Positions 34,109 through 45,100 of a DNA stretch of 64,000 nucleotides are shown here, one piece after another. The notes under the pieces were generated by a model. That model ran no database searches, had not been told where the DNA came from, and was given only the letters and a program-made list of their open reading frames with translations. Position numbers and translations under genes: made by a program. Numbering within the stretch: the stretch's first letter is position 1; the number at the start of each line of letters is the position of its first letter. The stretch is from Apostichopus japonicus (taxonomy: Eukaryota > Echinodermata > Holothuroidea > Aspidochirotida > Stichopodidae), in assembly GCF_037975245.1 (NCBI RefSeq), contig NC_092569.1, forward strand, positions 36,514,168 through 36,578,167, given 5' to 3'.

Positions 34109-37100
34109 ACATCAGCTTTGTTCTCTAGCTCCTCTTCATCAGTTTTCTCCTCAACTGCTTTCATGAAAGTGATGATGGAGTTATTAACCTCTTGGAGTTG
34201 ATTCGCAATCTCTTTAGGGTCACGTGGGTGATCATCATCTCCATCTAAGTCAATCACCTGCTCCGTGCCAATCCCAACTCTGCTGTCTTTTCCCTCTTCT
34301 CTTTGAGTTGTCAAGACTACAGAAGAAAAAGAAGACTATCACCAATCCGTAGTAACCGTTAACTTAAAATTGGCTGTGAGGGGAGGTTCGTTCATGCAAT
34401 CTAGTCTTGCTCCCCCTGATCCCCCCCCCCCCCAGCTCCACCACTTTCCACTATTGAAGCCCCAAATCATCATCGACAATCCCTGCCTGCAAAAGTGAAC
34501 TTTGTCCCTGGGATGTTCTGTACCAAATGTATATAAATGATGATAAAGATAGCTGGCCTAAAGTTTAGCTTGCACTTTGAGGGGAGGGAGGGAGGGGAGT
34601 ATGTTAGTTTGCTTCTTTGCTTTCCTGTAAAGATTTTGTCTCCATCTTGTGCCGCCTGCATCACTGATTGTGAACTAAAGATGCATTACAAAAGTCACTG
34701 GACCTTCCATGTTACTTTCCAAAATAATCATGATTAATGTCACAGTCACAAACAATTAGCCAGAGCAGTTACTAACCATCTTAATACATTTGTAGGACGG
34801 GAAGAGAGAGGACCTCAGTTCCCCTTACTAAAACTATGCTATCAATTATCTGTTCTCTGATCGTATGGATACGAATGAAGGCCAATATGATGGAGTAGTA
34901 ATTTAACAGATACTTTTTCCCCACCCCGGGCTGCAACCCTTACCTCCCTCTCCCTACTGTCCCCTTAGACTTTACATATGCAGGGTTGGTTTTCCATCTT
35001 TTGTCAGGAGCCTCTATGAACAAGCAAGCAATATTTACCAGCGTCCGCGTGTGACATGTGCACAGTGCTCACCAGTTCCCGAGTTGCATACAGAAAAGAT
35101 GCATGGAGGAGGCTGGGGAGGGGGGATTTTCCTGTAATGCAGTGAACAGCTCCACCCCCATACTGAATGAATGGAAGACTACAATAAGAGGAGGCTTACC
35201 TGGAAATGTCAGAGTTTGATTTTCATCAGAGTGCTTGGAGTCATCCACAGATGATATGACATCCTGGGATTGTGAAATGCTCACAGGAATTATTTCAGCT
35301 GTAAATACAATTAACAGTGAATCAACTTCAATAAATACTTGACGTACTGAGCATATATTGCATTAACACTCCAAGTCCCATCTCCCCATCACCCACCTCA
35401 TCCATATTCCCCCCCCCCCCTCTCTCTTCCAAACTCTCACACTCCACATGTTGCTCCCAATCTACACCATTTCAACTCTGTCCACACCACCACAGTCACC
35501 CCAACCCCCCCCCCACCCCCACTAGGTTGGACATTCAAATCCAGTTTCAAGAGATATCCATCCTCATTAGAACAAAGGAATCAATTAGCGACCTGTAATG
35601 ACGACGAGTTAACTTGGATATGTCTGTTAATTACTGATAACTTACATAATCTCTTTCTCTTATTGAGTTCCTTCCTACGATTAGCAAACCAATGGTAGAC
35701 TCGCTCCGGTGTGACTATACAACTCTCTGGAATCGCATGGCCTGAAAATAATGAAATTTCATCAAAATATTGAAACTGACACTCAGTGAGCCTTCATGTC
35801 CATAACTAGGATGATTCTAGGCAAGCAATTCTCATAGGACAAGAAGAAGATATAAGACAGTTCCTTATCAACAAATGTGTTTGGGGTGCTGCTACTCCTC
35901 CCCTAGGACCACTCTGCATATTATCATTATGTTCCCTTACATCCTGCCTTAATTGTCTGGTATATCTTTCCTTGCATTATCCCTACCATTCCCTCCTCCA
36001 CCATTGACTCCTGCACAAATATGCACTTTACCTGGTATTTCCTGCATTGTCTTACTAATCCCTCACCAGCCCCCCCTCCCCCACCTCAGCCTTGAGTCCT
36101 ACACCACTATGTGCTTATCTGGTATTTCCTGCATTGCATTACCATTCCCTCACCAGTTCCTCCCCTCCCCCACCGTTTAGTTCTGCACCACTGCATCCTT
36201 ACCTGGCATTTGTTTGATTGTCTTACCAATCCCTCACCAGCCCCCCACCTCCAGCCTTGAGTCCTACACCACTATGTGCTTATCTGGTATTTCCTGCATT
36301 GCATTACCATTCCCTTACCAGTTCCTCCCCTCCCCCACCGTTTAGTTCTGCACCACTGCAAACTTACCTGGCATTTGTTTGATTGTCTTACCAATCCCTT
36401 ACCAGCCCCCCACCTCCAGCCATGAGTCCTGCACTACTATGTGCTTATCTGGTATTTCTTGCATTGTATTACCATTCCCTCGATCACCAGTTCCTCCCCT
36501 CCCCCACCCTTAAGTTCTGCACCACTGCATCCTTACCTGACATTTGTTTCATTGTCTAACCAATCCCTCACCAGCCCCCCGCCCCACCTCAAGCCTTGAG
36601 TCCTGCACCACTATATGTGCTTATCTGGTATTTCCTGCATTTTACTACCAGTTCCTCCCCTCCCCAACCCTTTAGTTCTACACCACTGCATCCCTACCTG
36701 GCATTTGTTGTATTGTCTAACCAATCCCTCACCAGTCCCCCTCCCCCCACCTCCAGCCTTGAGTCCTACACCTATATGCGCTTACCTAGTATTTCCTGCA
36801 TTGTATAACCATGGCATTACCTCACCAGTTCCTCCCCCACCCTTTTGTTCTGCACCACTGCATCCATACCTTGCATTTATTTCATTGTCTTACCAATCCC
36901 TCACCAGCCCCCCCCCCCCTTAACCACCTCCAGCCTTGCGTCTAGCATCACTATACACTTATCTGGTATTTCCCGCATTTTATTACCATTCCTTCACCAG
37001 TTCCTCCCCCCTAGTCCCACACACCACTGTCCTCACCTGGTATTTGCTGCATGGCGTTACAAGCGTCCGAGAGTCGGATTCTTTCTAAATCATTCGGGTA

Positions 37101-39230
37101 AGGGTTCTTCTTGAAATAGGCCTCCAGAACTTTGGTGCAGCTCTCTTTCCACACAAATCGCTCCCGGCGGATCTTGAAATTCTTGGCCAGTTCTATGTTG
37201 GAATGACTGTAAGGACTGAATCTGTTCGTGGGTGCCCGGATGAAGTTGTCATAATTAGTTTGGTGATATTGCGTAGTAGTAGGTGTGCTTACAGCTGGAG
37301 CTAAACCGCCCGCTATTTATTAATTGCAAGAACAAACATAAAAGAACGTCTTATTAAAAAGTAACCCCAACTAGCGATCAGAAAAGACACCCAGCATTTG
37401 ATGAGCCTCTTTATTCTGAATTAAGTTTTACATAAACTGTCTCACGTTAACAGAGAAAAGGAAAGTGTGAAGGCTACTCGGGAGTCTGTCATCTATATCT
37501 TTTCTTACGATCTTACGATGATTGGCGGCAGTAACCTTATCTTAAATTTTCGACAGATGTAAATGAAACTTCCAAGTGTATTTGACAAAACAACTGATTG
37601 GAGGTACTCCTTGTGACTTGACTGCATTAATTGGAATGAATAACATTAATGATAAAACAATGCAAGCGTTTACCATCTAGCTCCCTCTTCTTGCCGATGT
37701 ACCACTTGCACATGAGTGCGATAGTTCCATTCCGCATTGAGCGTACACTGTGAAAGTACTGCGAGATGTAACTGCCTGTCACCCCAATATCACGACCCAA
37801 TTGATTCTGTGAGAGATTGTTCTTGGCCAAGAATTCCCGAATTTCGTCTCTTACAGCTGGTAGCCCCTTACTGAAGAAATCAAGAATCGAAACTGTACTC
37901 TGGGACTTGGTTCCTGAACTAAAAAGTTGGGTGTATGCACAATATTAAGAGTGAAGCTCGAATTTCGTTAAAAAATCAATTTGAACTATAGATTTGAGCA
38001 TCGATGATTCAAAACCAAATACACCAGACAAGATTTGTGCATGTACCTGGGAATTTTTAAATTTTATTTTTCTTCATCTTAAAGAGAAATAAATGATTTC
38101 ACATTGTTAATTGAAATCTTGATATCGAAATATGGGGTGGGGGGTTCGAATGTGATCTACTTTGTCTGTTAACTCTCGACTCTTTGAGGGAGTAGATTAC
38201 AGTGGGTGGTGCGTGGTGTAATTTACACTTAATATTCGTCAAAAACCTGAGTCCTATCCGATTATAATATTGTTGTTGATTTATCCCTGAAATATGATAC
38301 ATTTTGTATATTTGCCCAGTTATCAATGTTCTGTGTATTTAGAATCGATAAAATTGAAACTTTTGCTAGTGGAAACATTATTTTCAGCTGTGGATAGTTT
38401 AATTTTATGTAGAAACATAAAAATATTTACCGCTCAATTGTCATGATAACATTACAGATTCTGCTGTTGATATTATGTAGGCAATTCAAAATGCTTCGAG
38501 AACGCGGTTTTGACCTAAGATGCAGAAATTTCCAACATAATTGTGAAGCAACCGTACTATCCCTTTAACATCAGCGCTGTTTTCATCTTTATTTCTTAAA
38601 TAGTGATCGGCTACTGTAAACGACAAGGCAAATCCTGATTTGGGAGACGGATCATTTGGACATTTTTATTGAACTGTATATTACGTCATGCATGATCAAA
38701 TTAATGAACGCCATGTTTGAAAATACAACATGCAAAGAAATAACTAACCTCAGCAATGTTTGTATCTCTTCATCGGCTACTTGGAATTCGTCCACCTTTA
38801 GTCTATTCGCATAACGATCTTGTGACCCTTCAGTCGCAGTGGGCGGGGCAACATCTTGTAGACGACCGGAGGCGTTCCTTGCAGCTGTCCCTGGTGAGGG
38901 CGTCGGTTGCACCACTTGCGACGTGAATGACGTTGTATCGACGTCATTAAGAACATGATCACCAGTCCCCGTGACTACACTTGGTTGACCAATGTCGAAT
39001 CGACTGCTGGTTGCTGTGGATTGAGGGCTTGGCTGCTGTGCTGATACGGGACTATGGAGTGGGCTTTGATCGATTCTACTCGTGGTATGCGGGGAGTAAC
39101 CACCAAACTCGCGCTCAAACCGATTCATGGAATCGATTGCATGTATGATATCATCACGTGACAGTCCCGTATTCATTAAGCGACGAAGAAGCTCAATTTG
39201 TTCAATAGTGTATCGAGGCTCCTCCCCCAT
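34090..39230 (-). CDS. HMBOX1: HMBOX1, telomere-binding homeobox protein
   Basis: Coding exons (minus): 39230-38749, 37918-37674, 37312-37037, 35741-35646, 35298-35200, 34316-34090. They total 1425 nt and 474 residues; phases agree at every GT-AG join. The N-terminus EEPRYTIEQIELLRRLMNTG is the HNF1-type dimerisation helix as in vertebrate HMBOX1 (which has EPRFTIEQI). A Ser/Pro/Thr-rich linker follows (45-160), then a POU-specific-like domain (about 170-240, FLAKNNLSQNQLGRDIGV, SYISQYF). The atypical homeodomain spans about 289-365 with FVWKESCTKVLEAYFKKNPY and helix 3 ERVYHWFANRRKELNKRKR. The acidic C-terminus ends AVEEKTDEEELENK... and MLHD. In vertebrates the protein binds double-stranded TTAGGG repeats in the nucleus and favours telomerase recruitment. 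Human protein is about 420 residues; the linker here is longer. Confidence 0.95.
34317..35645 (-). other. HMBOX1 introns 4 and 5
   Basis: Intron 5 (34317-35199) and intron 4 (35299-35645) flank the small exon 35298-35200. They contain C runs at 34421-34433, 35410-35420 and about 35504-35519, and nothing coding. Confidence 0.75.
35945..37036 (-). repeat. Exon-derived array in HMBOX1 intron 3
   Basis: About twelve units of 75-95 bp, alternating in two forms (higher-order period about 165-180 bp). Form A has GTGCTTATCTGGTATTTCCTGCATTGCATTACC; form B has CCTTACCTGGCATTTGTTTGATTGTCTTACC. Both match the end of the homeodomain exon and its donor (CTCACCTGGTATTTGCTGCATGGCGTTAC on the plus strand, 37033-37060). 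On the minus strand, form B keeps CCAG|GTAAGG, while form A has lost the GT (CCAG|ATAAGC). The array runs without a gap into the real exon end at 37037. Confidence 0.85.
37313..38748 (-). other. HMBOX1 introns 1 and 2
   Basis: Intron 2 (37313-37673) and intron 1 (37919-38748) surround exon 2. They are AT-rich, with no repeats or coding frames of note. Confidence 0.75.
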
Positions 39231-40216
39231 AGTGTATGGCTGTAGTATTCCACGATGCTGAAATCTTTATGCGTGAAACAAAATAAAGTAAAATATACAC
39301 TCTCATATTTGCAAATTATGGGAAGACAACAATTTGTAGGTGTTGTTTCACCCGATTGTAACTAATTGAAATATTCTTTTTATTCGCAACGGGATTTATT
39401 GGATGGATGGCCTTCAGTGTGGATGGGGGGGGGGGTGCTGATGAGACGAACGAGACCTCAAATTTACAGAAACTCTACAACGTCTACACCACGCTCAGAG
39501 CTTCACAGACGAGAGACAAAATCTAGGGGATACAGAAGAACATGAACATGATCGAGGGGCAGGGGACATGTGACTTTAGGGACAGACCATCAATTAATCT
39601 CAAACCCTTTTTTTCGACACTCGAATGTTTCTAACGAAGAGGAACCTTTTTTATTACCGTCCATTTTTTCTAAAATGATAAACGCGGCCACACCTCTGTG
39701 TTATGATTATCCAAACGTTTGTTTCATGCACATGTATCATGTGTGTACAAAAGGAAAGCTCAGTTTGGGGGAGATGTGTACGTTCTGAAATCGGACAAAA
39801 AGTGGGTGACCAATGTCCAACCATGACGAACTAGCTGTACCTTACACAATTTTGGCACATTTCCAAGTCCAATATGAAGTAGGCTACGGTAGGTCTAAGC
39901 AATTTCAGAAACTGAAAACGGTTTGATATCTCCATTGGTTCACGTCACAATATAGGCATTCAATACTACGCGGTCAGAGCCTTAGTGACCCCGGTCGGGC
40001 CCACGAGACAACTTATGTCACAGGGACGCTTCCCCTCCCCCCTGAATATATATATTTTCGGGGCCCGTCTATATTTTCTCGGGTCCCCTGGATTGTAGAT
40101 CCCATTGAGCCCCTGTACCCCACCCCTCGTCAGGCCTGACTACGGAACACTTCATGACCACATATATGATCACTGTCTCGAGTATGCGTATACTGGGAGT
40201 GACTGCCTTTGTTTTC

Positions 40217-40355
40217 TTCTAGGAGTCCCTGTACTGTGAGACCTGAAAGTTCGGGCGAGTCTCTCTTACAAGTTTAGTCCATGTACTGTGAGACCTGTCA
40301 GACGATTTAACGAGTCTCTCTTACAAGTTTCGTCCCTGTACTGTCCTGTAAGACC
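40217..40355. repeat. ~55-bp tandem repeat x 2.5
   Basis: Units contain GTCCCTGTACTGTGAGACCTG and a CGAGTCTCTCTTACAAGTTT segment. Non-coding. Confidence 0.85.
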
Positions 40356-40463
40356 TGAGAGGATCTTCAGTTCATTTTATATTGGGATAGTCATAATAGC
40401 GAGTGATCGTGTTTCGCCAGTAACACATGCCCATACACGTACGTGTTGACAGCCATCATGCAC

Positions 40464-40530
40464 TTACTCAGTGGCGTAGCCAGGCCTTTGGAATGGGGGG
40501 GGGGGGGCATGGGCAGCAAAATGAAAGCAC
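40464..40530 (+). mobile_element. hAT-like transposon end (fragment)
   Basis: CAGTGGCGTAGCCAGG followed by a G run resembles the terminal inverted repeat of the element at 8247-8641. I could not find a matching opposite end, so the boundaries are unknown. Confidence 0.45.
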
Positions 40531-42127
40531 AATTGGGGGAACAGAATGAGGATGCTGGCTGGCGACAGAGGCAGTGTGAGCGTGCCAGAGCGAAGATAAG
40601 TTCATCGATCGTTTCCAGAACTATACCGGACGTGCCTCCCATTCTCCCTTGGCGAAGTCATTGCCTCTAATTCATGTAAATGCGAACAGTAGGGCCTATA
40701 TAGGCCTACTAGCTCTGAAATCATGTAGTCTGCTAAATTAATTTCATCAAGCACATTTGCAACGGGCGGGCAATGCTGATTGTTATACTTTTTGTATTAA
40801 AGTTTCCTGTAAAACCACCGGATCATATGAAATCTCCAAGAGCAATGATTGTGTCAATTATTTCCAATATTTGTATCTTTTCTTATTAAGGGGGAGGGCA
40901 GCCAGATTTTGGTTCTTACGGAAATCTGTATTGGCTATTAGCCATATTCGATTCTGACTCTGTCGATCAGATCAATCTTGACAAACTTCCGATGACTGTT
41001 GTTTTTTCACACCTCAATGAATGTGATATCGATGAGGTAGTTAGGCCGCCGCCGCGCCACGGAGGTGAGAATACGGACCTTGGTTTTTTAGGATCATAAT
41101 TGCTCGAATAAAACCATTCCATATTTATTATGAATCCCGGAGGGTTTTTGTTAAATGCTTATTATAGTTGGTCCCTACAGTGATCATCGACGAATGGCAC
41201 CCGCCGTCTCTGTGAACTAATCAACTTGAATTAGTTTATTTCACTCATGTGTTATATTTACCCCCAGCAAAGCATGCCCGGCAGTCATTATTCTTATTTC
41301 TATTAAACTATGATAGGCCTTTTTTCGAACGAAAGTTCTGTTAATAACCAGAACACGTCCAACTGCAAAGTTCTGATGATTTTCTGTGCCCTCCTTTCTT
41401 TTTCGAATTTCAGAATGAATCGATTTGGGAATTAAATGATTATCTCGCCCACCTGCAGTTCAACAGCTACACATATCATGAATGTGGTATATATACATCA
41501 TAATGCATAGTCAACACTCCCGCTGTACATAGTGTACAACTGTCTGTATGGCTAACGACGTACTAGTAGCAGTGATAAACTAGTCGTTTTTCTATAATGC
41601 TGTTAACACAACTAGCTTACTACTGTTGTAACTAGAAAGTGGTTAATACCCTTACCTTATCAATTTTCCAGCAACCAAACTGACAAAACAAGTGAACCGC
41701 CGAGAATTTCCCACAGAAATATTGCCTAGCCATCCAATCTAGTCAGTTGAGTTGGCCGTAATATTACATGGTGATATGGTTGGTTATGATAACATGGATT
41801 ATGTTAATGTCCACTAACGTCAACTAACCAAGGGTCAAAGGCTGGTAAAAGGTTTAGTTAGTTGAACACAATGCTCATGAATAATTCATTTGCTGAATAA
41901 TTCATATATATTATAATTAGAATTTTGTGAAGAATGGACACGGCCTTACTCGATGTTTGCATGCTTGTAAGTTGTATACTGTGTCAGTACTTTGAGCTCA
42001 ACTTGTCGACTACCGACCAGGCAGATTGACCGATAACTTACTAGTAGGTCTACAGTAAGGGTCTATCATCTGACTCTGCAAAAGACAGTACATATATCTC
42101 TGCTTCTGCGAACTACTTTTCTGACAA

Positions 42128-42174
42128 ATGGAGGAAGATATTTCTAGGCCGAGATCTGCCGGTTCAGACAGCAG
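42128..42174 (+). CDS. UCKL1: UCKL1 proposed first coding exon
   Basis: ATG at 42128 opens 15 codons ([15 protein letters not shown]) ending AGCAG|GTATGC in phase 2, which is exactly what exon 2 needs. No homology supports this variable N-terminus, so the assignment rests on phase, donor quality and position. Confidence 0.6.
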
Positions 42175-45100
42175 GTATGCATAGCGTTGTCAGACCGGTT
42201 AACATGTACACCTAATCTCTAGTCCTAACTTAGGTCCAGCCGGCTTAGGCCTAAGTCCTAAGTTGCCTAACAAGTAACATTGCCTGCAACAATCTAGCAT
42301 ATATGATACAGGCAATCCTAGTGGTCGTAGGCCCTACGGGTTGGATCCTTCGTAGGCCGAAACACCCTACCACCCTAAGCCTAACTAAAACATAACTTGG
42401 TTTAATGGTTATGAGGACCTTACTTTGTATAACCTTACAACTTACAAGGACCATGCTTGGTGAATAAGAGAATTCCACATGATTTTGGATGGATAAGGAC
42501 AAGACTACCCTGATGCTCGTATTATTCCCCCAGGTAGCGGGTGAATAAGAAAACGTAATATTCACGGGGCAGCTGGATAAAGAAGCATATCAAGCAGTAT
42601 ATCCTATGTTGTTTCTAGGTTTACATGTACATGTGACACTGAAAATGTTATATGCAATATTTTATTAAATTTGAATGGCTATTGTATACTAGGCCTAGAA
42701 CTATCTTATTTTATAAATAGGCAGTACAGTATGTTGTAGTCTATGCCTTGTACTACCAGGCGGAAGCTGGTCACTTCGCCCAACAACCATTTCACCCTAC
42801 TGCCATTTCGACCAACCTTACCATTTCGCCCAACCATGTTGGTCATTTCGCCCAACCAGCATGGTCATTTCGCCCAATCTTGCTGGTTATTTCGACCAAC
42901 ATTGATTAAATATTATACTTCAATATAACGGACGCAGAGAATTCAATGGGTTTGGTCAATTTGATAAGGAAACGTTCGGGAATTGTTAACGCTACGGGAT
43001 ACGAACCGAATATTAAGGAAACTTGAAGTCGTGGTTACAGTCGGTAGGATATACAGTAGATCAGTGTTTTAGGGGTTAGGTTTGATAGGTTTTTATGGAG
43101 ACCGATTCCCCTTTGTTTGTATAACATTAGATTAACACTGTAGAACTAGATTAACACCTAACTGCTGTGAACAATACCCTTGATTAACGATCAGACTCCG
43201 ATCGATATCGAACGGACATCACTTTATTTACCTACCACGAAGTAATATAACCCAAAATAAATCAAATTGAACTAGTGAAATAGAAAAATTAAAAATATTA
43301 TTCTGACTGAATATGAGTAAACAAATGGTTGGTCGAAATGACCATGCTAGTTGGGCCAAATGGCAGTTGGGCCAAATGGTTGTTGGGCGAAGTGACCAGA
43401 AAGCCTACCAGGCTACCACATGTGTGTGTGTGTTGGTGGGATGTGTATGTAAAGCAAGGCAAGTTGTCATTGTGTTCAATGTGTTGACATTTGAGTTCTA
43501 CGATGTGGATTAATATTTGTAGTCTGTAAAACTAACTTCAACCTGTGATAATCAAATGAGATTACCCAGCTTTATGATTACCACCATCATTATGGATATT
43601 ACAATTTTAACTGTATTGTCCTTGACTAATTCCTGCTCAATCTATCTTATGGTGAGGAGGATTCGCACTTGGACTAAATCAAACTCTTACCCATGACGGA
43701 TTACTTCAGTATGATTCAGATTGCAATATAACTGTCTGTCTCTCCAAGTAATTCATGGTACAATGTGCTAACTACATATTTCCCAACTAAACGTTCAGTT
43801 ACCAGGGCTGTTTTTGTCCATTCCAATGATCTGAAATAACTGAATACATTCTTGGACTGTTGAAGGTAATTTTGAAGTCAAAGGAACCAGTCTTTTTGTA
43901 GATGTCTTGACTGCTTCTCCAAAGTGTCGGTTATTTTATTCCGCTCAACACCAGACTTCTTTATCATCTGTTGCCATAGTAACTGCAGTACTGGTTCTGC
44001 CAGTGAGGATACTTTCTCTGGCAAAATACAATCTCCTCCAACTACACCAGGAAAGAAAAAGCAAAGAACTATGTCGTCCGGAGGAAATGAAAATGTAATA
44101 AGAACAAATACAAGAACTATTTACACAGCAGGGCGCCCTCCTTGGTATGACTCACAGGGACAACTTAAAGAAGCTTTTGTTATTGGTAAGACCACAAGGC
44201 AAAATTATTTAAGGATTAAATGACTTAGGTTTATATGTGTTACTTGATGTCTTCTTAATTAGTTAGAAAATGTAAGTTGTGCTATACTCTGTGAAGCAAC
44301 TTTTAAGTGAGGTAGAGGGGAGGGAGGGAGGGGGGCTGGAATATAATATCTTATTACAGTACTCATCTTCTTGGCCAATCCTACAGTATATAACTGTAAG
44401 ACGTAAAGCAACCGTTTCTCTTGTATAGATCTTTAACCTACACTGCCAGAAACATTAATGTTTATGTCTCCACAAATTACTTGCCTGCCACTAAGTCCAT
44501 ATATGAGGATCATTGATTTATTCAAACAATCCTGCATGCCTAAGATTTATCCTTCTTTGGAACAGAATACCAGATATTTTAGTCATTATTAGTGAAAATG
44601 AGATGAATTTGTAGTGGACAAGTTACCAGTATTGGTTAACTAGCATTGTTTATTGTATTTACAGGTCTTTGTGGTGGCAGTGCCTCTGGTAAAACAACCG
44701 TAGCTAATCGTATTATTAGTGCCCTTGATGTGCCGTGGGTTACTCTGCTCTCCATGGACTCTTTCTATAAGGTACAGTATAGTATCAAATGTCAATATTG
44801 TTATGTCATTATTGTGTTTTCACTGTTGTGATGGCATTATTGTGTCACTATTCTGTAGTAGTCACTTTTCTGTAGCAGTCACTATTCTGTAGTAGTCACT
44901 ACTCTGTATTAGTCAATATTCTGTAGTGGTCGCTATTCTGTACAAGTTTAGTCACTATGCTGTACTTAGTCACTATTCTGTAGTAGTGACTATTAATGAC
45001 ATTACACCAATCTTACCGAACTTTATTCAGACTGGAAAGCCTAGATTGTTGAATTCAAACAAATCAAATCAAATAAATCATGAAAGTGTATGGTGCCAAA

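Larger units (their letters stand above)
39231..42127. other. Divergent intergenic region HMBOX1-UCKL1
   Basis: This holds the 5' UTRs and promoters of two divergently transcribed genes about 2.9 kb apart. A three-unit tandem repeat lies at 40217-40355 and a hAT-like end at 40464. Nothing coding is recognised. A first non-coding exon for either gene cannot be excluded. Confidence 0.6.

Noticed and set aside
37627-37830. HNF1A/HNF1B as identity of the homeobox gene
   Set aside because: The N-terminus (EEPRYTIEQIELL) and homeodomain (FVWKESCTKVLEAYF, ERVYHWFANRRKE) fit HMBOX1 better than HNF1.
44825-45000. Another exon-seeded array after UCKL1 exon 3
   Set aside because: The GTCACTATTCTGTAGTA unit does not align with the exon 3 end beyond chance.
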